64,000 nt of DNA from Ruegeria haliotis (GCF_013377785.1 NZ_JABXWT010000002.1:583143-647142), one strand, 5' to 3'; shown: positions 54,718 through 64,000, counted from the first letter of the stretch. The notes: generated by a model not told the origin, from the letters alone. A program made the numbers and translations.

Positions 54718-56259
54718 TTACTCCTGTGCTCCCCCATCAAGATAGACCTGAAGCCGCCATCTGCGAAAGCCCCATTCGCGCCAGTTTTCAAGGGGTTGGA
54801 AAACGGGTTTTACGGGCATGTACCAGCCGTCACCAAGACACATCGGGTGCCCCGTTTTCGCCTCGTAGGCGTCAATAACGGGCAATGCTTGTTCGCCGAG
54901 GCCACAGATATACCCGGTATCCAGATTGCTGAGATCGTAAGATTTTCTGAAATTGAAATCTGCAACTACAAAGGCAAAGTTGACAAAGCAGCACAGAAAA
55001 AGCGTAACCGCCAAGGCCGCAAGGTTTGATCGAACCAACCAGGCGATGCTCTTGGTCCGGATAATCTGAACGATGATCAGGATCAGCCCGACAAACACCA
55101 GCCCCATCCAGATAAAGGCCGCGACGCGCAGATAAGTCAGTGTATAGGCCTCGACATAAAGGCTCAGCCGGATCACGGCCGTAATCACCAGAAACATGTT
55201 CTGCGCCAGCCACACAAGCATGAGGTTTCGCAAAAACCGGCTTTGATCGATCATTCTGTGGGTTGCGATAGCAAACAGGCCCGCCAAAAGTGCTGTTGCA
55301 ACCAATGGATAGGCCCCACGATGGGCATAGCGCGCGTAGGTCATCCCTTCGGGCAGTGACATCCCACCGGTCAGCACTCCGATATCCAAAACCGTTTGTA
55401 CGAAGAACAAAAGATTGAACAAAAGTAGCGAGTTCCGCAGTGATTCGGAGGTTACCAAGGCTGCCAACCATGGCACATGCCCAGACCGAAAACTGGGGGC
55501 CTTGGCCAGAGGGCCCAGAACGCCGCCGCTCAAGTTCAGATATGGCCAAATCAAGCAGGCCATACCGAACCAAAAGACAACACGCTGCAGATGCTCGGCT
55601 GTAAGAAAATCCAGTTCGGAGAACTGTGCCAGAAACCGCTCCAATATCGGGTTGGCTGCGGCCAGAAGGAACAGGAAGACAAGCCCGACAGTCAGGGGCA
55701 GGATCATGGACCTGGCGTGTTGTTTCAGGTCGGGGCTGGCCTGAAAGGTTCGTGTTTCCTTCACGACCGTGACGGGCAGCAAGACGACCCCGACCGAAGA
55801 CAGGTGGATCAGGGCCCAAATGGCTTGCCACCATTCAACCATACGATCGTACCCCACCCATACAACGAGCATGGTGATCCCGCCGACAGTAAACAAAAGA
55901 GACAACGCCTGAACCTGCTCGACAATCGGCAGGTTGCAGATGACCTGAACGCCCAGCGCTATCCCCCATTCACGGCGCGTTGCGCCCTTGGGCTTCACGG
56001 CCAGCACGCAGGCCGACAGCGTCAGGACAAACAAGGCAATGGAAATCCCCGGGCCGTGATCCCAAAACAACCAATCCGCCAGCCAGACCAAAAGCAACAA
56101 CACCGGAAGGACAGCTCTGTGACGAATGTCCGGCCTTGACGGATTCGAAGGCCCTGAGGCTTCAAAACTATGGCCTGCCTGCGCATCACTGCACGCCAAC
56201 CACCATCCGTCGTGCCGAATGCTATCCGGCACGCCATTGATTACAAGTTGTCCGCTCAT
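54718..56259 (-). CDS. DUF4173 polytopic membrane protein
   Basis: A 513-residue protein with about 12 transmembrane segments; RLSLYVEAYTLTYLRVAAFIWMGLVF and YAHRGAYPLVATALLAGL are DUF4173 signatures. A long hydrophilic tail (about 90 residues) follows. It is the first gene of a minus-strand unit with the response regulator (7 nt downstream) and kinase, and could send the signal or be the controlled target. A GGAGGG ribosome site precedes the ATG at 56259. Confidence 0.82.
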   Translation of the reverse strand: MSGQLVINGVPDSIRHDGWWLACSDAQAGHSFEASGPSNPSRPDIRHRAVLPVLLLLVWLADWLFWDHGPGISIALFVLTLSACVLAVKPKGATRREWGIALGVQVICNLPIVEQVQALSLLFTVGGITMLVVWVGYDRMVEWWQAIWALIHLSSVGVVLLPVTVVKETRTFQASPDLKQHARSMILPLTVGLVFLFLLAAANPILERFLAQFSELDFLTAEHLQRVVFWFGMACLIWPYLNLSGGVLGPLAKAPSFRSGHVPWLAALVTSESLRNSLLLFNLLFFVQTVLDIGVLTGGMSLPEGMTYARYAHRGAYPLVATALLAGLFAIATHRMIDQSRFLRNLMLVWLAQNMFLVITAVIRLSLYVEAYTLTYLRVAAFIWMGLVFVGLILIIVQIIRTKSIAWLVRSNLAALAVTLFLCCFVNFAFVVADFNFRKSYDLSNLDTGYICGLGEQALPVIDAYEAKTGHPMCLGDGWYMPVKPVFQPLENWREWGFRRWRLQVYLDGGAQE

Positions 56260-56393
56260 CTGTCCCTCCAAGCACTTTGGTGCCGTTGAAGGGACTATGC
56301 GCGGGCCATGTGCATTTGGCGGCGATAAGCCGTGCAAGCCTCAGGATTCTATTGTGCAGGTTTTGTGCAAAAGGTTTTCCAGAGAAACGTGTA

Positions 56394-57349
56394 TCACCCA
56401 GTGTTGCGCCCTTGTGGGACCACATCATAGCCGGGCTCTTCAGGCTCGTCATCCAGCATTTCATCCGGAAAACCCGGCGCGCGAATGTCCAGCCCGGTGG
56501 CGTCTTTCAACCGTCTGATGATGTTTGGCGACAATTCACGATCCCCATACCGGGCGATGGCATCGTCGAAGATCTTGATCATCACCGGTTTCATTTCCAA
56601 CGGCACGCCAGCGCGGTCTGCGACCTTTTGAAATAAGCCGATGTCCTTTTTCACGAGATCCATGGTGAACGAGATATCGCGTGAACCGTTCAGGATCACC
56701 TGGCTTTCGGTTTCATGCACAAAAGACGTACCCGATGAAATTTTGATCGCCTCATGAGTCGTGTTCAGGTCCATTCCGGCGGCCTTTGCTATAACCAACG
56801 CTTCGGCACATGTGATCAGGTTGGCGGTGGCCAGATAGTTGGTCATCACTTTCAGCACCGAGGCCGAACCCAGTTCGCCAGTATGCAGAACCCGGCGCCC
56901 CATCGTGGTCAAAAACGGCAGGTGCGCTCGAACGTCTCGCGATCACAGCCCGCAAAGATCGAGATATTGCCTGTCGCGGCACGGTGACACCCGCCAGAGA
57001 CCGGGCAATCCACGGCGGCCCCGCCACGTTCAAGGACCAGTTCACCAAGGCGTTTGGCCTCAGCTTCGTCCGTAGTGGACATCTCCATCCAGATTTTCCC
57101 CGGCCCGACCTCGGGCAACATCTCTTGCATGACCGCGTCCGACGCTGCGGGTGACGGCAGACAGGTGATGACCGCATCGCAATCCTGCATCAACTGCGCC
57201 GGTCCTTCGACCGCCTTTGCCCCTTTGTCCACGCACGCGTCAACGAGTTCCGGGCTCAGGTCATGAACCGTCAGATCAATCCCGTTACGCAGCAATGAAC
57301 CCGAGAGCTTTCCGCCGACATTCCCAAGACCGACAAAGCCAACTTACAT
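56394..57349 (-). pseudogene. Pseudogene of a 3-hydroxyisobutyrate dehydrogenase-like NAD(P)-dependent oxidoreductase
   Basis: The gene reads as one family member but is broken twice. At the 5' end, ATG (57347-57349) is followed directly by TAA, then by in-frame VGFVGLGNVGGKLSGSLLRNG, the expected Rossmann N-terminus. Near 56919-56922 one base is missing: the frame after CDRETFERT should continue into FLTTMGRRVLHTG, which is in the next frame. The remainder, including the lysine of SVLKVMTNYLATANL, is intact. Restoring one C and codon 2 would give a full-length protein. Downstream activity is unlikely. Confidence 0.88.
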
Positions 57350-57507
57350 GACGCATTTCCCTCTGCACGCATTTCCCCACTATGCCAACATGGCTGAACA
57401 TCACGCGTTATGCCGCCCAGCGACGCTGGCAGGTCGCTTTTCACCTCATAGACCATCCAGTACGCGCGACTCGCTTGACAAGCCGCCTGCCCGTGCCGCA
57501 TGTCCCT

Positions 57508-57690
57508 TTCGTTGGTGTCTGCGACAGCAGATGAAAAGGGAATGCGTCAACGAGTTGTTCGCCAAACGCAGCCGCCCCCGCGACCGTGACCGGAGAGGGT
57601 GCCCAATGCCACTGGCCGAAAGGCCGGGAAGGCGGGACATCCGGCAGAGCTACAGCTCTGACATCCGCAAGCCGGGAGACCTGCCAACAC
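57508..57690 (+). ncRNA. Cobalamin (AdoCbl-type) riboswitch upstream of the cob operon
   Basis: The leader has the ordered elements of the class: GATGAAAAGGGAATGCG at 57529-57545, AATGCCACTGG at 57605-57615, and the B12 box AGCCGGGAGACCTGCC at 57670-57685. It lies about 110 nt upstream of the first cob-operon start codon on the same strand. It should repress the operon when adenosylcobalamin is plentiful. The ends are approximate; no clear terminator hairpin with a U-run follows, so control is probably at translation. Confidence 0.88.
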
Positions 57691-57795
57691 CCGAAGACCA
57701 GACCGGACGGGGTGTTCCGGTGTCGGGACCATGGCGAACAGCGTGGCCCGCATGAAACCCCGTCCCCCAATGAACCGATAAGGGGGATGAGAGAC

Positions 57796-58170
57796 GTGAC
57801 CGAGACCAAACCAGTCGAATTACTGGTCTGCACAACTTGCCGCCGTGGCTTGCCTGTCGAAGACGACGCCCAGCGCCCAGGCGCGTTGCTGCATAAGGCG
57901 CTGACCGAGGCCGACCTGCCCCAAGGTGTCGACCTGAAACCCGTCGAATGCTTGTCGAACTGCGATCAGGGATGCTCGATCGTATTGCGCGGCGGGCCGA
58001 CCCGCTGGACCTTTGTCTATGAGAACCTGAACGAAGCCGACGATGTTGAAATCATCGTGGATGGCGCCACCAAATACCTCGCCGCCGAAGACGGCCTGGT
58101 GAAATGGCGCGACCGCCCCGAACATTTCCGCAAAAACTGTGCGGCCCGCATTCCCCCGATTGGAGCCTGA
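57796..58170 (+). CDS. DUF1636 metal-binding ferredoxin-like protein of the cob operon
   Basis: A 124-residue protein with a thioredoxin-like ferredoxin pattern: LLVCTTCRRG (C-x2-C) and ECLSNCDQGCSIVL (C-x3-C-x3-C). DUF1636 genes occur between riboswitches and cobW in Rhodobacterales. I prefer the GTG at 57796 because an AGGGGG stretch lies 9 nt upstream; the ATG at 57787 directly abuts that stretch and so lacks proper spacing. It is the first riboswitch-controlled gene. Confidence 0.82.
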   Translation: MTETKPVELLVCTTCRRGLPVEDDAQRPGALLHKALTEADLPQGVDLKPVECLSNCDQGCSIVLRGGPTRWTFVYENLNEADDVEIIVDGATKYLAAEDGLVKWRDRPEHFRKNCAARIPPIGA

Positions 58171-58171
58171 T

Positions 58172-59227
58172 ATGCCGAACCTCGAAAAACTTCCCGTCAC
58201 TGTGATCACCGGCTTTCTGGGCTCGGGTAAAACCACGCTGGTGCGCCACCTGATGCAGAACCCGCAGGGCAAGCGGTTGGCCGTTGTTGTCAACGAATTT
58301 GGCGATGTGGGGGTCGATGGCGATATCCTGAAATCCTGCGCTATCCCGGATTGCCCGGCAGAGAACATCATGGAGTTGGCCAATGGTTGTATTTGCTGCA
58401 CCGTGGCCGATGATTTCATCCCGACCATCGAGGCCCTGATGGCGCTGGAACCGCGCCCCGATCACATCCTGATCGAAACCTCGGGTCTGGCCCTGCCCAA
58501 GCCGCTGCTCAAGGCGTTCGACTGGCCCGATATCCGGTCCAAGATCACCGTCGATGGCGTGATTGCCCTTGCCGATGCCGAGGCCGTCGCAGCGGGTCGG
58601 TTTGCCCCGAATGTCGCGGCGGTCGATGCCCAGCGCTTGGCGGACGACTCGATTGACCATGAAACGCCTTTGTCCGAAGTGTTCGAGGATCAGATCTCAT
58701 GCGCCGACATTATTCTTCTGACCAAGCCGGATCTTGCGGGCGCAGAAGGCGTGGCCAAAGCCAAAGAAATCATCGCAGCCGAGGCCCCTCGCCCGCTGCC
58801 TGTGGTCGAGGTTGCCGAAGGAGCCGTGGACGTTCGCGTCATACTCGGGCTTGAGGCTGCGGCCGAGGACGATATGGATGCCCGACCCTCGCACCACGAC
58901 GGGCATGACGATCATGAGCATGACGATTTCGAAAGCATCATTGTCGAGCTGCCGGAACAGAGTGATCCCGCTGCTTTGGTCGCCAATATTGAACGTCTGG
59001 CGAATGAACTGAACATCCTGCGCGTCAAAGGTTATGCTGCCGTATCCGGTAAACCCATGCGCCTATTGGTGCAGGCCGTTGGCGCCCGCGTACGCCACCA
59101 GTACGACCGCCCTTGGAAAGCGGATGAAGATCGCCGCTCACGTCTGGTAGTCATTGCCGAACATGATGACATCAACGAGGCCGCGATCCGCGACATCCTT
59201 GTCGGTGTTGCCCAAGCGGCCGAGTAA
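58172..59227 (+). CDS. cobW: CobW GTPase, cobalt chaperone
   Basis: A 351-residue COG0523 GTPase thought to deliver cobalt for corrin synthesis. The P-loop is GFLGSGKTTL, the metal-binding C-x-C-C motif is NGCICC, and a His/Asp-rich segment (SHHDGHDDHEHDDFE, about residue 240) precedes the C-terminal domain. LLTKPDL is the guanine-specificity region. The ATG at 58172 follows the DUF1636 stop by one nucleotide. Confidence 0.96.
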   Translation: MPNLEKLPVTVITGFLGSGKTTLVRHLMQNPQGKRLAVVVNEFGDVGVDGDILKSCAIPDCPAENIMELANGCICCTVADDFIPTIEALMALEPRPDHILIETSGLALPKPLLKAFDWPDIRSKITVDGVIALADAEAVAAGRFAPNVAAVDAQRLADDSIDHETPLSEVFEDQISCADIILLTKPDLAGAEGVAKAKEIIAAEAPRPLPVVEVAEGAVDVRVILGLEAAAEDDMDARPSHHDGHDDHEHDDFESIIVELPEQSDPAALVANIERLANELNILRVKGYAAVSGKPMRLLVQAVGARVRHQYDRPWKADEDRRSRLVVIAEHDDINEAAIRDILVGVAQAAE

Positions 59228-59238
59228 GGACCACTTAG

Positions 59239-62200
59239 ATGCACGTCGTCTTTCGCGAAAGCCACGGGTTGGAAGAAACCGATACCCCGACCGATCTGGG
59301 CCAGAGCCCGGCGGATCTGGTGGTGTTGTCTTTTTCTGACAGCGATCTCGGTGCTTTCGCGGCAGGCTGGCATCGCGGCGGCGGGCCCGAGGGGCGGATG
59401 CCGACCCTGCGGCTGGCCAATCTGACGGCACTGAAACATCCGCTGTCTGTCGACACCTATGTCGAGCAAACGCTTGAGGGCGCGCAAGGTATTCTGATCC
59501 GACTGATCGGTGGGGTGCCCTATTGGTCCTACGGCTTGCAGCAGGTTCTGGCGTTGGCGCAAGCAAAAGGCATTGCGCTGGCCGTGCTGCCTGCCGATGG
59601 GCGCGAAGATACGCGGCTGGACGAGTATTCCACCCTGCCGGTCTCGACCCTGCGGCGGCTGGCGCATCTGTGTGACACCGGCGGCGAAGTTGCCGCGCAG
59701 GCCGCATTGGCGCAGATGGCGCTGGCTGCGGGGCTTTATGCCGGGCCAGTGATGGGGGCCAAAACACTGCCTGAATGCGGTGCATGGTGTCCGGATCGTG
59801 GTGTGAATCCGGCTGAGACCGCATTCGACGGCGACGCCCACCGTATCCTCGTGACTTTCTATCGGGCCTATCTGACCTCGGCAGATACAGCTGCCGTCAC
59901 AGCGCTGATCCACAGTTTGCGCGCACGCGGGTTCAACGCCGTCGGATTATTTGCGCCGTCCCTCAAGGCACCTGCCTCTGCCGAATGGCTGCGCGAACAT
60001 GTTGTTTCCCTACGCCCATCTGCAATCATCAACGCGACATCCTTCTCTGGCAAAGGGGCATCTGGAACGTCGCCGCTGGACGCCGCCGGGGTACCTGTGT
60101 TTCAGGTCGCGCTGGCGACGTCACGCCGCAAGGCATGGGTCGAAGCAGAACGAGGCCTGTCCCCCGCCGACCTCGCGATGCACGTGGTCCTGCCCGAAGT
60201 GGACGGGCGCATTTCGGCAGGAATCGCCTCGTTCAAGGAGCCGGGCAGACGCGACCCGCATCTGGAATATTCGCGTTTTGCCCATCGCGCTGAACCAGAG
60301 CGGATCGAGGCCATTGTAGACCGCGTATCCGGTTGGCTGAACCTCGGCAACAAGCCCAAGTTCAACCAAGTGCCCGCGCTGGTTTTGTCGACCTATCCCG
60401 GCAAAGATTGGCAAATGGCCCACGCAGTCGGGCTGGATGCACTGGCCTCAGCCGAGGCGATGCTGGCCGACCTGCAAAGCGAAGGTTACGACACAGCCCC
60501 TGCCGAGCCGCTTGCAGACACATTGCTGGACGCACGAATTTCATGGCCTCTGGAAGATTATCTGGCAGAACTTGCTGACCTTCCAGAGCAGTTGCGAGAC
60601 GACCTCGAAACCGTCTGGGGCAGGCCAGAGAATGACACCGCTTGCGCCGAATACGCGTTCCATTTCACCGCTGTCAGACGCGGCAAGGCCATAATCGCTC
60701 TGCAGCCCGAACGCGGCACGCCCGAGCGTCGCGATGATGAATATCATGACCTGTCCCGCACCCCCCGGCACGGATACGTCGCCTTTTATCTGTGGCTACG
60801 GAAGGCACTTGGGGCTGACGCTCTGATCCACATCGGCGCGCATGGCACGTTGGAATGGCTGCCGGGAAAATCAGTTGCGCTATCCGCTGAATGCTGGCCC
60901 GAGGCACTGATCCGAGATCTGCCCGTTATCTATCCGTTCATCGTCAATGACCCCGGCGAGGCCGCGCAGGCCAAGCGTCGGATCGGGGCTGTCACGTTGG
61001 GCCACATCCCGCCTCCTATGAAGCAAAGCAGCACGCCGGACCGGATGGTCCGACTGGAATCGCTGTTGGATGAATTCTCGAACGCCGACGGGCTCGACCC
61101 CCGACGCCGCGATCGGTTGCAGGCAGACATCCGGGACGAGGCTCAGGCCATCGGGCTGGAGAACGATCTGGGCTTGGGTCAGGCCACCAGCACCGCCGAG
61201 GCAATCACCCGTATCGATCGCTTTGTCTGTGATATCAAGGAAAGCCAGTTCGGCGACGGATTGCACATCTTTGGCCGCGCGCCCGAAGTTGCAGGTAACT
61301 TCGACGCCGCGCCGTCGGCGCATGCCGAGCGGCAAGCGTTACTTGACGCTCTGGCAGGGAAACGGATCGAAGCTGGCCCCTCAGGTTCACCCTATCGCGG
61401 TCGGTCGGATGTGCTGCCAACCGGGCGCAACCTTTATACAACCGATCCTCGTTCTGTTCCGACCCGCGCAGCCTACACGCAGGGGGTAAAACTGGCCGAG
61501 GAACTGGTCCGGCGCCACCTTCAGGAGGAAGGCGATTACCCAAAGGGGTTGATTGTCGATCTTTGGGGGTCCGCCACAATGCGTACCGCAGGCGAAGAAT
61601 TCGCAATGGCGCTGTACCTGCTTGGGGTAAAACCTGTCTGGGATGCCGGGTCCGAACGGGTTTCGGGCATCGAGGTTCTGCCGATCACCGATCTGGACCG
61701 TCCGCGCCTGGATGTAACCCTGCGCGTGTCGGGTCTGTTCCGGGACGTGTTCCCTACCCTGTCAGCCTTGTACGGTCAGGCGGTCCGAGCCTTGTCGGAC
61801 CGCGACGAGGCCCCGGATTGGAACCCTTACGCGGGCAAAACTCCTGCCGTTCGGGTCTATGGACCTGCGCCCGGCAGCTATGGCCTGAACATGACCCAGT
61901 TGTCCGAGACCTACACGGATGAGGCCCGCGAGCAGGCCGGGCAGGCTTGGCTGGATGCCAGTTCATACGCGCTGGAAGGTGAACATATCGCTCAGGACGT
62001 CGAAGGCATCATCCAGCGCGTTTCCGACGCCGACAGCTTTGTTCACCTGCAGGACCTAACCGAAACCGACCTGCTTCTGGCCAATGACTACGCAACACAT
62101 GAGGCCGGATTCGCGGCAGCCAAGAAAGTCACCGGCGGCACCGCACAGCTGTATCATCTGGACAACACAAATCCGGACACGCCCCGCGCCCGCACCCTGC

Positions 62201-62532
62201 CGGAGGAAATCAGCCGCGTGGTCCATGCCCGCGCCGCTAATCCTCAGTGGATTGCGGGGATGAGGCGACACGGTTTCCGTGGGGCAGCCGAGATTGCGGC
62301 GACACTGGATCACATGGCCTCGTTCGCGCATCTTTCGGGTACAGTCGCACCGCATCTGTTCGACCTCTACCACGATGCAACATTGGGAGACGCAGAGGTG
62401 GATGCCTTCCTGCAGGAAGCAAATCCACAGGCCTATCAAGCCATGCAAGACAAGTTCCGGGCTCTGCTGGATGCCGGGCTGTGGACCACGCGCCGAAACT
62501 CGATCCGGGCCGATCTGGAGGGTTTGGGATGA
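59239..62532 (+). CDS. cobN: Cobaltochelatase subunit CobN
   Basis: A 1097-residue large subunit that, with CobS and CobT, inserts cobalt into hydrogenobyrinic acid a,c-diamide in the aerobic pathway. Signature stretches are ALIHIGAHGTLEWLPGKSVALS, YPFIVNDPGEAAQAKRR, VDLWGSATMRTAGEEFA and PGSYGLNMTQLSET. It is somewhat shorter than the Pseudomonas enzyme (about 1275) mainly at the N-terminus. It lies 11 nt after cobW and overlaps cobG (ATGA). CobS and CobT are not in the window. Confidence 0.96.
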   Translation: MHVVFRESHGLEETDTPTDLGQSPADLVVLSFSDSDLGAFAAGWHRGGGPEGRMPTLRLANLTALKHPLSVDTYVEQTLEGAQGILIRLIGGVPYWSYGLQQVLALAQAKGIALAVLPADGREDTRLDEYSTLPVSTLRRLAHLCDTGGEVAAQAALAQMALAAGLYAGPVMGAKTLPECGAWCPDRGVNPAETAFDGDAHRILVTFYRAYLTSADTAAVTALIHSLRARGFNAVGLFAPSLKAPASAEWLREHVVSLRPSAIINATSFSGKGASGTSPLDAAGVPVFQVALATSRRKAWVEAERGLSPADLAMHVVLPEVDGRISAGIASFKEPGRRDPHLEYSRFAHRAEPERIEAIVDRVSGWLNLGNKPKFNQVPALVLSTYPGKDWQMAHAVGLDALASAEAMLADLQSEGYDTAPAEPLADTLLDARISWPLEDYLAELADLPEQLRDDLETVWGRPENDTACAEYAFHFTAVRRGKAIIALQPERGTPERRDDEYHDLSRTPRHGYVAFYLWLRKALGADALIHIGAHGTLEWLPGKSVALSAECWPEALIRDLPVIYPFIVNDPGEAAQAKRRIGAVTLGHIPPPMKQSSTPDRMVRLESLLDEFSNADGLDPRRRDRLQADIRDEAQAIGLENDLGLGQATSTAEAITRIDRFVCDIKESQFGDGLHIFGRAPEVAGNFDAAPSAHAERQALLDALAGKRIEAGPSGSPYRGRSDVLPTGRNLYTTDPRSVPTRAAYTQGVKLAEELVRRHLQEEGDYPKGLIVDLWGSATMRTAGEEFAMALYLLGVKPVWDAGSERVSGIEVLPITDLDRPRLDVTLRVSGLFRDVFPTLSALYGQAVRALSDRDEAPDWNPYAGKTPAVRVYGPAPGSYGLNMTQLSETYTDEAREQAGQAWLDASSYALEGEHIAQDVEGIIQRVSDADSFVHLQDLTETDLLLANDYATHEAGFAAAKKVTGGTAQLYHLDNTNPDTPRARTLPEEISRVVHARAANPQWIAGMRRHGFRGAAEIAATLDHMASFAHLSGTVAPHLFDLYHDATLGDAEVDAFLQEANPQAYQAMQDKFRALLDAGLWTTRRNSIRADLEGLG

Positions 62533-63656
62533 GTGACCCCGTCGTTCAGGGCTGGTGCCCCGGTGCGCATCGTCCGATGATGTCGGGTGACGGGTTGGTG
62601 GTGCGGGTGCGACCACGGCTGGCGCGCCTGACAGCGGAACAAACTCTGGGGCTTTGTGATCTGGCGGACCGGTTCGGCAATGGCACCATCGACCTGACCA
62701 ACCGCGCAAACCTGCAATTGCGTGGTGTGGATGAACAGGATCACCAGCCTTTGCTGAAAGAGCTGGCCGCACTGAACCTGCTGGACGCCGAACCCGGGAT
62801 CGAAGTGCGGCGAAACATTCTGGTCTCACCCATGTATGAGACCGGCGATCTGACAGCGCGGCTGGCTCAGGAATTGACCGACCGGCTGGAAGAATTGCCC
62901 GCGTTGCCAGCCAAGTTTGGATTTGCCATCGATACCGGAGTTGATCGTCTACTGTCCGGTGACTCGGCCGATATCCGGTTCGAATGTAATGCGGAAGGGC
63001 TGATCCTCCGGGCGGACGGTGCGGAAACCGGGTGTACTGTGACCGAAGGGCAAGCCATTGATCAGTTGATCGCGATGGCGAACTGGTTCTCAAGCAATTT
63101 CACCTCGGACACCCGTCGCATGGCACGATTGATCGCGGCCATTGGTCTACCGTCAGAGTGGCAAGGCGAGCAGCCCGGCGCAATTGGTACGCCGCTGCGA
63201 CCCGGACCTTGCAATACCGGGCCTCTTTATGGCGCACCCTTTGGTCAATTACCCGCAAAAGACCTGTACGATCTTGTTGATTCCTCAGGCGCAATCGCGC
63301 TGCGCGTCACTCCGTGGCGGCTGATCCTGCTGGAAGGCGGGGCGGCGATACCTACTGCAACCTTTGTCTCAAATGGCACCGACCCGCTGATGACAACCGA
63401 CGCCTGCCCAGGCGCCCCCTTCTGCCCGCAGGCGCATGTTGAAACCCGCGAAATTGCGCGGGCCTTAGCCCCACACGTCTGTGGCAGCCTGCATGTTTCA
63501 GGCTGCGCCAAAGGATGTGCCCGTATGGGGTCTGCTGATGTCACTTTGGTGGGCAACGCCGGACGATTTGATCTTGTCAAACAAGGCTGCGCAGGGGATG
63601 AGCCCTGCCAGCACGGGCTGACCCCCGAAACACTTATGACCATGGACCTGACCTGA
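62529..63656 (+). CDS. cobG: Precorrin-3B synthase CobG
   Basis: A 375-residue iron-sulfur oxygenase of the nitrite/sulfite-reductase-like fold, used only in the aerobic cobalamin pathway. The cluster-binding cysteines are in TDACPGAPFCPQ and VSGCAKGCARMG. An N-terminal DLTNRANLQLRG half-repeat is typical. The start overlaps the cobN stop, and its stop overlaps the cobH start. Confidence 0.94.
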   Translation: MSDPVVQGWCPGAHRPMMSGDGLVVRVRPRLARLTAEQTLGLCDLADRFGNGTIDLTNRANLQLRGVDEQDHQPLLKELAALNLLDAEPGIEVRRNILVSPMYETGDLTARLAQELTDRLEELPALPAKFGFAIDTGVDRLLSGDSADIRFECNAEGLILRADGAETGCTVTEGQAIDQLIAMANWFSSNFTSDTRRMARLIAAIGLPSEWQGEQPGAIGTPLRPGPCNTGPLYGAPFGQLPAKDLYDLVDSSGAIALRVTPWRLILLEGGAAIPTATFVSNGTDPLMTTDACPGAPFCPQAHVETREIARALAPHVCGSLHVSGCAKGCARMGSADVTLVGNAGRFDLVKQGCAGDEPCQHGLTPETLMTMDLT

Positions 63657-64000
63657 TGCCCTATGAATACGAAACCAATGGCGCGGCGATCTACAAACAG
63701 TCTTTCGCCACGATCCGGTCCGAGGCCGACCTTGCCCGTTTTGAGCCCGACGAAGAACAGGTCGCCGTCCGCATGATCCATGCCGCAGGGATGGTGGGCC
63801 TTGAAGAGTTCGTACATTTCTCGCCGGGTTTCGTTCCGGCTGCCCGCACCGCACTGGAAAACGGCGCACCTATCCTGTGCGACGCACGCATGGTCAGCGA
63901 AGGTGTGACACGGTTCCGCCTGCCCGTTGACAATGAGGTCGTCTGCACCTTGCACGACGAACGCGTTCGCCCACTAGCTGCCGAGATGAGCAACACCCGC
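63656..64000 (+). CDS. cobH: Precorrin-8X methylmutase CobH, 3' end cut by the window
   Basis: The first 115 codons are present. MPYEYETNGAAIYKQSFATIRSEADL and VRMIHAAGMVGLEEFVHFSP, with the catalytic histidine region RMIHAAG, match CobH/CbiC. The start codon overlaps the cobG TGA (TGATG). It rearranges the methyl group from C11 to C12 of the corrin ring. Confidence 0.95.
   Translation, partial: MPYEYETNGAAIYKQSFATIRSEADLARFEPDEEQVAVRMIHAAGMVGLEEFVHFSPGFVPAARTALENGAPILCDARMVSEGVTRFRLPVDNEVVCTLHDERVRPLAAEMSNTR

Noticed and set aside
57351..57378. Direct repeat ACGCATTTCCC, two copies 17 bp apart, upstream of the riboswitch
   Set aside because: Only two short copies, no palindrome, and one lies at the pseudogene start. 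This is likely chance.
62056..63093. Long minus-strand open frame (345 codons) opposite cobN and cobG
   Set aside because: Antisense shadow of two clear cobalamin genes.

Overview
The window is about 60% GC, densely packed and chromosomal. The gene content points to an alphaproteobacterium of the Rhodobacterales (Roseobacter group, Ruegeria/Phaeobacter-like). The markers are a phaZ-phaC-phaP-phaR storage cluster, aerobic cobalamin genes (cobW-cobN-cobG-cobH, cobQ), ThyX, class Ib aspartate aminotransferase, an LdtR-like MarR regulator, paired DUF1194 proteins and several small conserved Rhodobacterales proteins. I see no insertion sequence, prophage, CRISPR array or rRNA. One tRNA is clear, tRNA-Cys(GCA). 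Species assignment is inference.

Layout. 1-5.2 kb: a truncated TauE/SafE permease, dusA, and a TetR regulator divergent from a two-subunit molybdenum hydroxylase, with two matching palindromes between them. 5.3-10.1 kb: a gamma-glutamylation type amine (polyamine-like) catabolic operon of two glutamine synthetase homologues, a class I glutamine amidotransferase and a flavin oxidase; the same 16-bp palindrome lies before the first and second genes. 10.2-11.5 kb: a DegT-type aminotransferase and a two-way terminator. 11.5-16.5 kb: PHA metabolism (phaR, phaP, phaC on the minus strand, phaZ on the plus strand), with CTGC-N3-GCAG boxes that match the known PhaR target. 16.5-20.1 kb: a minus-strand run of three alpha/beta hydrolases, a VOC protein and an M15-like protein. 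20.3-22.3 kb: thrS. 22.5-25.0 kb: a bufferin operon (DUF2282 precursor, MNIO/DUF692 enzyme, DUF2063 partner, DoxX membrane protein), expected to make a modified copper-binding peptide. 25-36 kb: mostly housekeeping (ArsC-like, cold shock protein, ThyX, VOC, two DUF1194, MarR, SdhE, XRE, aspartate aminotransferase, MATE, PPK2, hydrolase, AhpD-like). 37-40 kb: parE, followed directly by an AT-richer trypsin-like gene that looks foreign. 40-47 kb: small exported proteins, an EamA transporter, a glycosyltransferase, ygfZ, an ABC membrane domain without an ATPase, efp and a small conserved protein. 47.4-52 kb: cobQ, a PopZ-like disordered protein, TolC and a Pcm-like methyltransferase. 52.1-56.3 kb: tRNA-Cys and a DUF4173 membrane protein/response regulator/histidine kinase operon. 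56.4-57.3 kb: a decayed 3-hydroxyisobutyrate-dehydrogenase-like pseudogene. 57.5-64 kb: a cobalamin riboswitch ahead of DUF1636-cobW-cobN-cobG-cobH, which runs off the end.

The most interesting points are the duplicated operators in the gamma-glutamylation operon and in the TetR/molybdenum hydroxylase region, the PhaR boxes at both PHA control regions, the complete bufferin operon with an internal hairpin after the precursor gene, the PopZ-like protein beside tolC, the lone ABC transmembrane domain, and the trypsin-like gene behind parE. Protein family names come from motif recognition by eye, not from searches.
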